The notes under the pieces were generated by a model that was not told the origin of the DNA, ran no database searches, and worked only from the letters and a program-made list of their open reading frames with translations. The position numbers and the translations under genes were made by a program. Of a DNA stretch of 64,000 nt, positions 25,044 through 35,363 are shown piece by piece; the first letter of the stretch is position 1; each line of letters starts with the position of its first letter. The DNA is from Pleodorina starrii (Eukaryota; Chlorophyta; Chlorophyceae; Chlamydomonadales; Volvocaceae): contig BRXU01000004.1 of assembly GCA_030267565.1 (NCBI GenBank), positions 2,300,501 to 2,364,500 on the forward strand, written 5' to 3'.

Positions 25044-28000
25044 TCACAGCAGCTCGTATCCGGCCGTCCCCGTCCCCGTCCCGGTCCCGCCGGCCGCGCC
25101 GCCGCCGCCGTTCTGTGCTTGCATCAGTGCCGCCAGCGGATCGTCCCCGCGGCCCTTTTTGATGCGGTACGCCTCCATCTCCTCCGGCGTCACATGCTCG
25201 CCGGCGCCCGACTCCAGGCTGTTGAACTTGCGCTTTGACCGGTCGCCCTCCATCGCGGCCCGCTCGCGCTCCTCCAGTTTGCGCATCGCGGCGTCCACCT
25301 ACATTCGGAGGAAGATTGAGAACAGGCATGCCAGGCCACTCAGTGAACTACCGGTAAACGGAAGGGCCCAGGGGTGGACAGCCCCCTTGGACCCCCCAGC
25401 CCCGCCCCCACACAGCTGACAGCCCGTACTCATTAATGGCTTCACGTGCCAGCGCGCCATGAATAGCTCCAGCCGGCGAACCGTCCCCAAGCCCCTTTCA
25501 TCCACCCCTGTCCCCGTGCCGCGGGCGATCGGCCGCGACTCCCCTCCAGATGCCGCGCTGTCCCCCCCAATGGCGCTGCATCCCACGGCTTCCCCCGGTC
25601 TCCAGTTCCCACCTTCTTCGGGTCGAGCTCCCGGTCCGGCCCGTCCGTCCCCCAGGTGTCCGTCTTGAACTCGTAGTCGTTGAGCTTCGACTCCTGGCGC
25701 CGCTTCAGCTCAAGCGCTTCGCGCTCGCGAGCCGCGGCCTCCATGTTGGCCAGCATGGCCTCGTCCACTTGTGCGGCCGCTTGCTCACCGGCCTGGACGG
25801 GACACACCAAGGGCAAAGGAAACAGACCTTGGGCGACCGAGTTGGCTACAGCGAAGACAGTCCTTGTGACTTGCCAACCCATCGGCCCAGACGACATCTC
25901 CTGTGGCCGCCTTCCCACCGTTACGAAGTCGGATCCCAAAGGGTTCGTAAAAGCCCCTCCCCTCCACAACCTGTGCGCCTGCCAAACGGGGGCCCCTGGA
26001 CCTGCACAAACGCCGTCGATCCATCCCTTCCCGCACGCTGCCCCCGCACGCTGCCCCCAGCAACCTTGGGAGTCCACCACTGACCCTGGCCCTAGCTGAC
26101 CTCAGGCCAGGGCGGCCCCCGTGATAACGTGCGGCACACGCCGCGCCGCACCCCACTGCGCTCCCAACCCCCGCCGCAACACCACCTCCAAGCCCCGCGC
26201 ACCTTGCCAGTGCAGTAGCTGTTCTTGACGGTGGAGTGACAGCACGCGAAGCCCCAGGTGCCGTCGCGCCACCAGGAGCCCCACACGCACGTGTGGTTGT
26301 TGATGAGCACGTCCTCCTCATAGCGGCTCTTGGCCTTGACCTCCACGCCCTTGATCACGCGACCCGCCCTGTCGTACTCCACATACCGCTCGCTGCCGGT
26401 CAGCACCTTCACCTCGTCCGGCAGCGGCGCCGCAGCGCTGCCGTACTTCTTCACGACGTCCTCCTTGCTCTTGTTCTGCGGTGAGCCAAGGGTGCGGAGC
26501 AACGGACACGCACGGAACCAGTGTCGGAACGGGCTTGTGGCACGGTGTGGGACTAGAGCCGCGCAACGCCAGGGTTTAGCTTCAGACGATCGGCCGCAGA
26601 CGACTTTTTTGGGCGCGACAACCGCCCTTCCTGTGGATACCCTCTCCCCGCGCCGTCGCGCCTGTGCACAACCTCACGTTTGCCCTCGGAGAAGCGCCAG
26701 CACCCACCAAGACTCCGGCCCAGACCCACGTTTCCGTCACGCTTCAGGTAACACTGGGCACGTATTTGAGTACACATTGCCTCGTTCATTCGGGTTGCCC
26801 TCGTCGGCTAGTCCCCATCGACCCCACTGGCTCAAACGCGCACCCCACGCACCCACCTCGAGCTGGTCCTTCTTCTCCTTGAACTGCTTGTACAGCATCT
26901 CCGCCAGCGAGGGGTTGGCCTGCATGTGCACGTCCAGCCCCTTCTCGTGCGCCGTGATCGAGTGCAGCGTGAGGCTCTGCCACGCCGCGTGCTCGCCGCC
27001 GTTGCGCACAAAGTTGTCGCCCTGGAACAGCTTCTCGCTGATGGGCTTGTCGGGCTGGGGGTCCTCGCGCATGGACCTAGCAGAGGGGAAGGCGCGGAGT
27101 CAAAGCACAGGCAGGTAGGTGGGCGGGTGTCGTCCAAAATGGGGCGGGGGTTCAAGCGCGGCAGCGGCACGCGGCAAGGGATGTCATCGCCGTCAAGACC
27201 GCCGATTCCCACGTGCAGGGCCGCCGCTCCCCACCAAATACGAAGGGTCACCACACACACCGCCCACACCGCCCACACAGCCTGTGGCCGCAGCAGTGTA
27301 AGCACGCACCTGGACTTGGGGTCGTAGTAGGCCGAGTTCACGTCCAGGTTGAGCAGGTACTTGGCAATGTCCTCACGAATGCGCAGGTTGCGCACGGAAC
27401 CCGTGGAGCCACCAGCTGTCGTGCGCACGCGCTTCTTCACCTCACCGAAGCCTGCGCGCGCGGGCCGAGGTACAACACCACGGTTATGCCAGGATGGCAC
27501 GACCTTGCAGGGCGCGTGCCCGCGCCGGCTCAAGAGCCAAACGGCGAGGCCAATGGCAGCGTGGTGGATGCCAATGGCAGCGCCGTGGCTAAGACCTCGG
27601 CGCACGAGAGTGGCAGCAGGCCCGAGGCCGCGGCGCCCATAAACGCCGCGCACCAGCAAGCCCCCGGTGTACGTCGTGTTGCACGCGCAGGCGTGCGGCG
27701 AGCTGACCAATGCGTATACCGGTTACTGCTTTGGACCCCAGGGGCATGAACGCGAGCAGCACAATCCCGCAGGGAGCCTCGAAATTCATCGCAATTGCTC
27801 GGTTCGACATGAGCACCCACCCATCCACACACCCACCTGCCTCCTCCTCCTCCTTGATCTTCGTCTCATCCTCATCGATGGCCCCGTCCGCACCGGCCTC
27901 CGCGTCCGCAGCAGCCGCCTCCGCCGCCTCGCCCTTGTGAATTTCGTCCAACTGGCGAACACACACGGAACCAAACAGCAGCCATGTTGGTCAGGGCAAC

Positions 28001-29425
28001 CACATGAGCCGGCCGTCGCCGTCTCCAAGACCGGCCTCCCGGATTACAAATGCGCGCAAGCGCAAAGCTGCGTGTGGGAAGGAGCGATCAAGCCCTCATC
28101 TGCCTTCGGGAAGACCCATGGCAGAGCTGACGGCTGTGTTCAACAACAACGCTGCACGTAACCGCTGGGGCAGGCAATAGCAGGCCCCGGGTCGCGTCAG
28201 GCAGGATCACTGCCACGCCACGTACGCGGGGGGGGGGAACTAGCACGCCGCCAACCACCGTGTGCCGCATCTTTCCACTATGAAAGCAGCCGTCTCACCG
28301 CACGGCTTTGCTTCCCTCTCCTAAGCCCGTTAGTCAATGTCCCAGTATCCAAACACCCTCCCGTCCTGCATGAGCAAGAAACAAAAGCCAGCTAAGGAGC
28401 AGGTGTCCAGAATAAACGAAACCCGCCATCCGGAAGCGACCCACATGCTCTTTTTTCTTTATCTCCTTCCGCAGCTCCTCCAGCTGCTCGAAGCGGTCCA
28501 CCACGCGAGCGTACTCCTTCGAGTCGTAACCGTTCCACCGGTCGCGCTTGCTCTCGAAGCCCGCGAGCTTAATGTCCTCCACCTTTTCGTCCGGCGCAAT
28601 GTTTTTATTCGTCCACTTTGCTCCCTTGCTGCGTGGCCGCTCCAGGCAGTCTTTGGTTTTGTGCGTCATGGCCCCACAGCTGCGCGCCACATAAGAGCAA
28701 CCAAAAAAGGACTCGAATTTCAAGTCGAGCAAAAAGTGTGTGGGGAGGCGTCTATGTAATGCATGTGCGTGCAAACAGTTCATTGCCGAACAAGGAGAAA
28801 CCCCGAGGGGCACAACACACGTTCATGATCCAGTAAGACGCGGAGCCCCGTACCAGGGGTGTGTGTGGACAGGGAGGGCACGGCAAAGGAGGGCATAAGA
28901 CATCAACAACCATGCGTGGCAATAAGGGGCTTGTGTACCATACGCCCTACGCCAAGGAAACGGCGAAGGCTTTGCACTCTGCGCCGACGACGCGACCAAT
29001 TACCCAACCGGGTTACCCAAACACACCAGTTTGCAAACCCTCCCCCCCTCCCCCACTCACTTTTCACAGGCCCCTTTCCGAAATTTCGTGGCCTGGAAGA
29101 CCTTAACACCGCGGTCATACCACTGGTCCGCATCCTTGCCCTTGTCATTCCAATTCCGTTGATGCTTAAGGGTGGGTTTGTCCGAGTTCAGATACCAGGG
29201 CGCCGTGGTCATATACTGAGGGATGTGGGGGTTAATCTCCTTGCCGTTCTCATCGACCTCAGCCGGCGCCAGACCGGCCTTACGGGCCTCCTCTAGCTCC
29301 TTTTGACGACGCCATCTGCACCCAGGGGCAACTCAGGCATTACTTTCTCGGCCCCGTGCCGGCAGGCAGGAACCAGGCAGAAAGTGTCAACCTAATGCTT
29401 ACTCGTCTCCTGTCTTGAACGCCAT
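25044..29425 (-). CDS. SLU7: Pre-mRNA splicing factor SLU7
   Basis: SLU7 acts in the second catalytic step of splicing, holding the free exon and helping choose the 3' splice site. Nine minus-strand exons join in phase: 29425-29403, 29315-29061, 28679-28445, 27951-27837, 27451-27310, 27076-26857, 26475-26203, 25792-25613 and 25298-25044, giving 565 residues (human 586). Diagnostic parts: [20 protein letters not shown], a CCHC zinc knuckle formed by Cys91, Cys94, His99 and Cys104 that is split by an intron, [52 protein letters not shown] and [15 protein letters not shown]. The first exon encodes only MAFKTGD plus two bases. An acidic Lys/Glu segment (exon 4) fits the family's variable nuclear-localisation region. 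The C-terminal tail is Gly/Thr-rich. Nothing is missing compared with the family. Confidence 0.95.
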
Positions 29426-30025
29426 CTTGGGCTGACGCTATGTCCCGAACGACCGCAGACTCGCAGCGCGTTGCCTGGGGTGACTCTCAAGGTTCAGACG
29501 TCAACGTCAACGTTATGTTGGGCGCAACGAAGTCATATACAAGTTATCAGCCAAGTCGAAATTGCAGAAAGGAGAACTGTCAGTGCGCAAGGCTGAAGCG
29601 AGGAAATGTACACACACTTTTGCAATAACAGTGCTATTTAAAAAAGCGTGGCAAATAGGCACAGCAATGCGAACAGGAATACTAGCTGAAAAGAGAAAGG
29701 AAGTTGAGCGTTTTGGTTGGTACGGCATTCTCATTGTGCAACGTTGGCCAGTCCCTTCCGCTTGGGTGAGGAGGCAAAAGGTTGTCATGTTTGTCTAAGA
29801 GCGTCACCGAACGGGTATGGAGGCTTGCAGGCTTCCGCTTTGTCGACTTGGCCATAAGGCCCTTGGTTCACCTGTGTTTTTCGCAAGCACCCGTCCTGAT
29901 CGTAAGCGATTCCCAAAGGGGTTATTGCGGCTCAATATGGAATAGTATTATGCTGTTCGAGTTTGAGAGCTTCGCACCCCACGGCACCCCCAAGGCGTGT
30001 GACCACTGACCAGCGAAACCAAAGC
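29426..30025. other. SLU7 upstream region, AT-rich flank of the LINE insertion
   Basis: No gene is supported. The first few hundred bases should contain the SLU7 promoter. Base composition is noticeably more AT-rich than in the genes on either side. The right end meets the LINE at the target-site duplication that begins at 30026. Confidence 0.4.
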
Positions 30026-30035
30026 CAGTCCGAAC

Positions 30036-31790
30036 TTGTTCCTGCTACGGCACCTTACGGATCGTTGCCGCAGGGTACTCCCCAACGGTTCGAGCCAAGC
30101 ACTTTTTGTTTGCCAGATCGATTTTGAGAAGGCTTTTGACCGGGTGAATAGGGACATGTTGTGGTTGCGTCTCGAGGAAAGAGGGGTCACAGGCGCGGCA
30201 CTGGCGGCTCTGAAGCGCTGCTATGAGCGGGTGGAACTGCGGGTCAAGGTTAACGGCACGACGGGAGCGGCGTTCCCTTCTTCGCAAGGTGTGAAACAGG
30301 GATGCCCGATGAGCCCAACGCTGTTTGGTTTCTTCGTAGAAGGATATGCCGACTACGTCGACGCCCTTGACGTCGCGCTCCCGGATGCTATGGCGGCCCC
30401 AGAATGCCCAGACGTCGAAGGTCGGCGAGTGCCTCTAGCCCTGTACGCGGACGACTTAAGCCTTTTCGCGGCGACAAAGCGACGTTTGATGAGCTTGCTT
30501 AGAGCTTTGCGGGAGTGGTCCGAGGTGTTTGGTCTTACCGTTAATGCGAGGAAGTGTGAGCTGCTGCTCTTCCACCCCAGTGATCAGGTTAGGAGTCACT
30601 TCTACGCGATCAACGGCCTGGTTACTATGCGCGTTTTGGAGGACGGGCTGCCGGTGGACAGGCCCATCACCTGGAAGCCGCGCGCACGTTATCTCGGGCT
30701 ACATTTTGGCCCTAATAGTTCCTTTGCGTCGTGCACGGACGAACTCTACGTCGCGGGCCAGCGGGCAATGTTTTCCCTGCTTAGCAAGTTGCGTCGACAG
30801 GGGCTATTGTTACCATTCGTCGGAATGAAATGCTTTAATGCGCAAGTCCGTTCTGTTCTGTCTTATGGTTCGCAGTTGTGGGGTGTCGATTTGGTTTTAG
30901 CGTTGCTCGAGAGGGGTTACCCGGCTAACGAGGCACCGCGTTCCTGTTATTTTGAGGTCGCTACTCGGGATCGCATGGTCAAGCTGCAAATCGCTTTTAT
31001 GAAGCAGCTGGTCGGAGCTTCCGTCCCGCCCCTTCAATTGTTGTTAAGGGAACTAGGGCAGATGCCGCTGCAGATGTACTGGGCTGAATCTGTGTTTCGT
31101 TTTTGGAACAGTATGGTGGAGAACACTAGCAGCATATACCACAGTGTTTTTCGTCACGAGATCCGGCTGGCATTGGAATCGGATTTGCAGGGGGACGGCT
31201 GGGGAACTAAGATCATTCGGGCTCTGAACATCTTAAGGCATGACTGGCCGGAGGATGCCACGGCGGGTACCATCGACGCCAGGGTTAGACGGTACTCTAC
31301 GTGCAAGCTCGACGTTGAGGCGCTGTTGGACACTCTTAGGGGGCGCATTAACGATGATTGGGCCAGTGACAGGTTGGCCGTCGACCCGTGCTCTTTCGTT
31401 ACGGATGGCAGGAAGCCAGGCGTGAAAATGTGCCGTCACAAGCACTGGATGGGGCAGCCGAAGCAGTTTGAGGGTTACATTCCCCCGGCGCACCACCGTG
31501 CCCTTCTCCGTTTCCGGTTATGTGTATCAGACCTGGCGGTTAATAGCGAGAGTAATCGAGCTAGGGAGTTGCGTGTGTGCAAGGCGTGTCGCATTAATGG
31601 TGCCGTCGAGGACGAGAAGCACTTCCTGATGGAGTGTTCTGCTCTCGTGTCAGCGCGGCAGAAGCTTTGGGACCTGGGCGTACCGGAGGGAGCGAGTGTT
31701 TGCGACGTCATGCAAATAGACGATCAGCGCGGTCTTGCAAAGGTTGTTTATGACATGTTTTGCTTTCGGCGCGAGCGCATCGCCGTGTAG
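30036..31790 (+). CDS. LINE reverse transcriptase, N-terminally truncated
   Basis: The frame is open for 584 codons from the element's 5' junction to a TAG at 31788-31790; it has no ATG of its own at the start, so this is a fragment. Reverse transcriptase motifs appear in order: IDFEKAFDRVNRDMLW (motif A, catalytic Asp), GVKQGCPMSP (motif B) and LALYADDLSLFA (motif C, Y-A-D-D), followed by the thumb. Near the end, CKACRING and EKHFLMEC form a Cys-x2-Cys, His-x4-Cys zinc-knuckle-like pattern typical of LINE ORF2 C-termini. The apurinic-like endonuclease and the first RT motifs are absent. The lack of any frameshift or stop suggests recent insertion. The exact clade (L1, RandI/Dualen or other) cannot be told by eye. 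Confidence 0.92.
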   Translation: MFLLRHLTDRCRRVLPNGSSQALFVCQIDFEKAFDRVNRDMLWLRLEERGVTGAALAALKRCYERVELRVKVNGTTGAAFPSSQGVKQGCPMSPTLFGFFVEGYADYVDALDVALPDAMAAPECPDVEGRRVPLALYADDLSLFAATKRRLMSLLRALREWSEVFGLTVNARKCELLLFHPSDQVRSHFYAINGLVTMRVLEDGLPVDRPITWKPRARYLGLHFGPNSSFASCTDELYVAGQRAMFSLLSKLRRQGLLLPFVGMKCFNAQVRSVLSYGSQLWGVDLVLALLERGYPANEAPRSCYFEVATRDRMVKLQIAFMKQLVGASVPPLQLLLRELGQMPLQMYWAESVFRFWNSMVENTSSIYHSVFRHEIRLALESDLQGDGWGTKIIRALNILRHDWPEDATAGTIDARVRRYSTCKLDVEALLDTLRGRINDDWASDRLAVDPCSFVTDGRKPGVKMCRHKHWMGQPKQFEGYIPPAHHRALLRFRLCVSDLAVNSESNRARELRVCKACRINGAVEDEKHFLMECSALVSARQKLWDLGVPEGASVCDVMQIDDQRGLAKVVYDMFCFRRERIAV

Positions 31791-31915
31791 AGTCGATGGA
31801 GACTCCTTCTCAGGTCATGCTGTGCTTTTGTGACGTATCTGTCTTATGTTGTCTTTATGCCCTTTCTGATACGGTTGATTTTTCCTTACTTTTTGTTCCT
31901 TTTGCTTGACTGAGG

Positions 31916-31947
31916 CGGTTCATGAGCCTTCGGGTTCGTTTGAACCG
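31916..31947 (+). other. Potential hairpin in the LINE 3'UTR
   Basis: CGGTTCA (31916-31922) and TGAACCG (31941-31947) are perfect inverted copies with an 18-base loop, about 30 bases before the 3' end of the element. A hairpin near the 3' end is a plausible recognition site for the reverse transcriptase. Confidence 0.5.
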
Positions 31948-31989
31948 TACGAGCTCACTGAAGCTTGTAACATCATCATCAGTCCGAAC

Positions 31990-32810
31990 GCCTCACAACA
32001 TCCCACAAACCTTAAATTCTTCGTCCAGTGCACCCCTAAAAGTCACTTCCACCAAATACTAGGACGCGGTCGTAACGACCATGATCGGGAAGGCTCGTCG
32101 TCGTACATGCGCCGCAAAGGAAGGGCACCCAGAGCCTGCCTTTACTGCGATGCGCAGTTAGGGAAATACGCGCTTCAGCCCGACTGGCACAAGCCTGCTG
32201 GAGCGCAAGGGTCTACGGCAAATGCGTTGCTGGACCGATCGGCCGAGGATTGCAGGGACTCCGTTGGGGTGTGACTGGAACCCGTGTGCTCGTACGACGT
32301 TGACACGACACCGTGCCCTAAGAGTCCTGCATCACCCGCAATGCCTGCAAGGCTATTACTCAACGTATCGTGTTGCAGCGGACTTCAGGGATTCAGGCTT
32401 TGATCTGTGGAGGTATTGGTAAGACTTCAGGGCGCAGTTGAACACGGTGCAGCCAGGTGCAGCAGTGTGCAGCGCACTCATCGACGTGCCGGCAAGTTCT
32501 GCAAGTGTTCGTTAGCGAGCAGGCCCCACCATAACTTGCTCTGAGAATGATGCCAGATTCACTGTGTCGGCTGGGACAACTCATCTCATAGCTCAGCTGG
32601 ACTTTCAACGTGTCTCGATGCAGCGACACAGCTCCGCCAGAGGGCCTCAACACCGTGAAAGCCAACATCCCTGACTCATCCAACATGTCCACTCTTCACA
32701 AGCGTATTGTACATGAAAGACAAGCCGCGTGCAATGACGTTTCCTGCTTCCCTGCCAAAGATGCCCTACCTGCCCGAGCCCGCCCTGCCTGCAAAACCAC
32801 TAATGGACGA
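31990..32810. other. Intergenic flank between the LINE and the 55-bp array
   Basis: No gene, RNA or repeat is supported in this stretch. Confidence 0.35.
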
Positions 32811-32880
32811 CTAGGGGCACTAGGCCCTACTGCCACGACCGGTAGTGGTGCTCGGGGGCACTCGGGCACGCTAGGGGTCC
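32811..32880 (-). repeat. Reverse-oriented relative of the 55-bp array, left side
   Basis: The words GACTAGGGGCACTAGGCCCTAC and CACGCTAGGGGTCC are reverse complements of motifs in the main array, so this segment has the opposite orientation. It is separated from the array by an AT-rich spacer around 32890-32925. Confidence 0.6.
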
Positions 32881-32982
32881 TGTTACACTTCTACTTTTAA
32901 ACATACCTATATATATTATTACATAGGGCCCCCCTCCCTACCGGCCCTAGTGTCACTACGTGTCCCTACCATCCCTAGTGCC

Positions 32983-33451
32983 TGGCCGGGTGCCCCCCCC
33001 CCTACCACCCCTAATGCCCCTACCACCCCTAGTGCCTGGCCGGGGGCCACCCCTCCCTGACGCCCCTAGTACCCCTACCGCCCCTAGTACCTGGCCGGGG
33101 GCCACCCCCTCCCTACCACCCCTAGTGCCCCTACCACCCCTAGTGCCTGGCCGGGGGCCACCCCTCCCTACCGCCCCTAGTACCCCTACCGCCCCTAGTG
33201 CCTGGCCGGGTGCCCCCCCTCCCTACCACCCCTAGTGCCCCTACCACCCCTAGTGCCTGGCCGGGGGCCACCCCTCCCTGACGCCCCTAGTGCCCCTACC
33301 ACCCCTAGTGCCTGGCCAGGGGCCACCCCTCCCTGACGCCCCTAGTGCCCCTACCACCCCTAGTGCCTGGCCGGGGGCCACCCCTCCCTACCGCCCCTAG
33401 TACCCCTACCGCCCCTAGTGCCTGGCCGGGGGCCACCCCTCCCTACCACCC
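32983..33451 (+). repeat. 55-bp tandem repeat array, about 8.5 copies
   Basis: The landmark TGGCCGGGGGCC or a one-base variant occurs at 32983, 33037, 33092, 33148, 33203, 33258, 33313, 33368 and 33423, a period of 55 (54-56). Each unit also holds two CCCCTAGT-type words separated by CCCTACC. A degenerate copy precedes the array from about 32925. The unit is C-rich on this strand and shows no coding potential. Confidence 0.95.
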
Positions 33452-33480
33452 CAGGCACTAGGGGCGGTAGGGGTACTAGG
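33452..33480 (-). repeat. Reverse-oriented partial copy at the right end of the 55-bp array
   Basis: Directly after the last forward unit, the sequence AGGCACTAGGGGCGGTAGGG followed by GTACTAGG is the reverse complement of a unit segment. It would let the right end fold back on the array. Confidence 0.8.
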
Positions 33481-34204
33481 CAGGCAAAACACAAGCAGCA
33501 ACGACCACAACATCGGAATGCACATTGCACACGCGTCTACAACAGCCTCCCTAGCTGTGGTAGCAAAAGCGGGTCTCACTGGTCTTAATCATGGGGCGGG
33601 GACATAAGGCAATGGAAGGCCTGGGGGCAATTGTGTAGGCACACGACAGGGCACGACACGGCACGACTAACGACAACAGTCAGAAAAATCCTGTCAGGGT
33701 CCCGACATGTGCTGTCTGGTCTGGTTGTGCTTTCCAGTGTCCTGGTAGTCACCGCTATAGTGCACGGCCATCTGGCAGGCTGCTTCTACTCTTCCAAGGG
33801 TATGGAGTAAACTGGAACAACCGCAGCGTGTACGGTAGGCAAACATTGCCAGGCCGACACATCGCTTGCCCCCTTGACTTACGGAGCCTAGCCATTAACT
33901 CCCCGCCCTGGCGTGTGCTGATGTTGCGCGCCAAAAATGCCGAGGTCCGGCATGGCGAACTACCATCGCGATGGGTGACCGCTTTTGGGGCCATGCTGTC
34001 AATCATCGGGTCAGAGAAACAATTAGTAGGTATCTTCTATGCGCAGCAGGGGCTGTTGCGACAGTGACGACAGGCCCCGGCCCAAAGGAAGTAGGATAAA
34101 CGGGGTTCGTACGATTGGAATGCAACAAACCTCCGGCCCAGCTATTTCTTTGGCATAGTCCATCTTAAGCACTCCGCAGACTCGTACGTTTGTCTCAGAT
34201 CACC
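33481..34204. other. Upstream region of the FTR catalytic subunit gene
   Basis: No coding signal. A short GGCACGAC-type direct repeat (three copies) lies near 33640-33670. The FTR promoter and 5' leader should be at the right-hand end, but no defined element could be recognised. Confidence 0.35.
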
Positions 34205-35012
34205 ATGGCAACGATGCTGCGTTCCACTACTCGCATTCCTCAGTCGACCGCTTGCGGTCGCGTCTCTCGCTCACGGATGATCGTGCGGGCGACGGCGGGT
34301 GAGAGTGAAGCTTATCGAAGATTTTTTTGTCGCAGCGCGATCATGCTGAAGGAAGGACACATAGAGAGGAAATGGTGTCTGCCTGCTTCAATGCAGAGCC
34401 AGTCACTGAGAGCAAGAACCTAGAAATTATGCGCAGGTTTGCGGAGCAGTATGCCAAGCGGTGAGCTTTCGTTCAGGCGTAAACGGCGTGAGCGACTCCG
34501 TGGCTGCCGTCGTCCTTACGTGGCTGAGACTTTTTGCGGACGCCTCTCTATACGCGCATAGGTCAGGAACATACTTCTGCGTGGACAAGTCAGTCACAGC
34601 GGTGGTGATTCAGGGACTCGCTGAGCACAAGGATACGCTCGGCGCCGCGTTGTGCCCTTGCCGCCACTACGACGACAAGGAGGCGGAGGCGCAGCAGGGC
34701 TACTGGAACTGTCCATGTGTCCCCATGCGCGAGCGGAAGGTAAAATGGGAGGCTCAGTGTGCTGGAGTCCATTAGGCATTGCCGCTTTACCCTGCTGGCG
34801 TTTGCCTGCGATTGTCTGCGTTTGGAGCATGTGCCGGAGTGACCCTTTGTTGGTCATTTGTGCTGGTGTGCGACAACTGGACTAAATAAGCGGTGTCCCG
34901 AAACCTGCAGGAGTGCCACTGCATGCTGTTCCTGACGGAGGAGAACGACTTTGCCGGTCGCGATCAGGCAATTACAATCGACGAGGTCCGCAGCGGCATC
35001 AGCGGCATGTAA
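34205..35012 (+). CDS. FTRC: Ferredoxin-thioredoxin reductase, catalytic (beta) subunit, plastid
   Basis: FTRC passes electrons from photosynthetically reduced ferredoxin to thioredoxins through a [4Fe-4S] cluster and an adjacent disulfide, switching Calvin-cycle enzymes on in light. Four exons join in phase: 34205-34298, 34397-34460, 34562-34739 and 34911-35012, giving 145 residues. The first 32 or so residues are Ser/Thr/Arg-rich without acids, a transit peptide. All seven conserved cysteines are present: Cys59 (TYFCVDKS), the CPC at 84-86, the CPC at 103-105 and the CHC at 114-116, with the family spacing of 16 and 8 residues between the pairs. The start context CACCATGGC is good. The stop codon is embedded in TGTAA, and the gene converges with a small gene 43 bases away. 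Confidence 0.96.
34972..34976 (-). promoter_or_regulatory. Putative polyadenylation signal of the coiled-coil gene, inside the FTRC last exon
   Basis: TGTAA on the minus strand, 80 bases after the small gene's stop codon. It falls within the coding part of FTRC exon 4, so the two transcripts would overlap tail to tail. Confidence 0.45.
35008..35012 (+). promoter_or_regulatory. TGTAA overlapping the FTRC stop codon
   Basis: The last sense bases and the TAA stop read TGTAA. If this served as the polyadenylation signal the 3'UTR would be only about 10-20 bases; the next copy downstream is at 35591-35595, beyond the neighbouring gene. Confidence 0.3.
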
Positions 35013-35055
35013 TGTGTAGGTGTGACACCGTCCGGGCCACCTGGGCGCCTGGCCG

Positions 35056-35363
35056 TTACGTCGCGGGCTTCAGGGCTTCACATACAGCCCGGAGTTGCCT
35101 GATCTGCTCCGCGAGCTGGGACGTTTGCCTTTTTCTGGCATCGAGAGCTTCACTAGCAGCGAGAAGGCGAGATGTTGAGTGTTCGAGCGGGTCCAGAGTG
35201 GTCTGCGCGACGTGTAGGGAACAGAGATGCAATCTGAACGCGCAGAACAAAAACGTATGTACGTGTTTTTGCTTACCTCGAGCACGTCGAGCGCCTTGTT
35301 GAAAACTCCCTGGTGCTGAAGAGTTACACGAGAGAGTGTTGCTGTGGTTTCATTCGTTGCCAT
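35056..35363 (-). CDS. Small coiled-coil protein, unrecognised
   Basis: Two minus-strand exons, 35363-35277 and 35202-35056, join in phase 0 through a GTAAGC donor and a CGCAG acceptor, giving 77 residues. Exon 1 starts at a true ATG (MATNETTATLSRV). The product is almost entirely predicted helix with heptad-like leucines (SRLLAASEALDARKRQTSQL) and lacks signal peptide, membrane segment or known motif. Its size and heptads resemble subunits of small helical assemblies such as BLOC-1/BORC or kinetochore complexes, but I cannot assign it to any. Support comes from clean splice sites, a closed frame in both exons and a polyadenylation motif in the right place; there is no family match. Its 3' end converges with FTRC, 43 bases between stop codons. 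Confidence 0.6.

Larger units (their letters stand above)
30026..31989 (+). mobile_element. 5'-truncated LINE (non-LTR) retrotransposon with 10-bp target-site duplication
   Basis: The element body is 30036-31979. It is bordered by the direct repeat CAGTCCGAAC at 30026-30035 and 31980-31989, a target-site duplication. The body contains one long open frame for reverse transcriptase, a 3'UTR of about 190 bases with a potential hairpin, and a short (CAT)n tail immediately before the second duplication. There are no LTRs and no endonuclease region, so the copy is truncated at its 5' end, as is common after incomplete target-primed reverse transcription. It sits between SLU7 and the FTR gene, oriented like FTR. 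Confidence 0.92.

Noticed and set aside
32925..33480. Telomere-like or subtelomeric repeat because of CCCCTA words
   Set aside because: The period is 55 bases and the known volvocine telomere unit (TTTTAGGG) is not present in tandem; genes lie on both sides.
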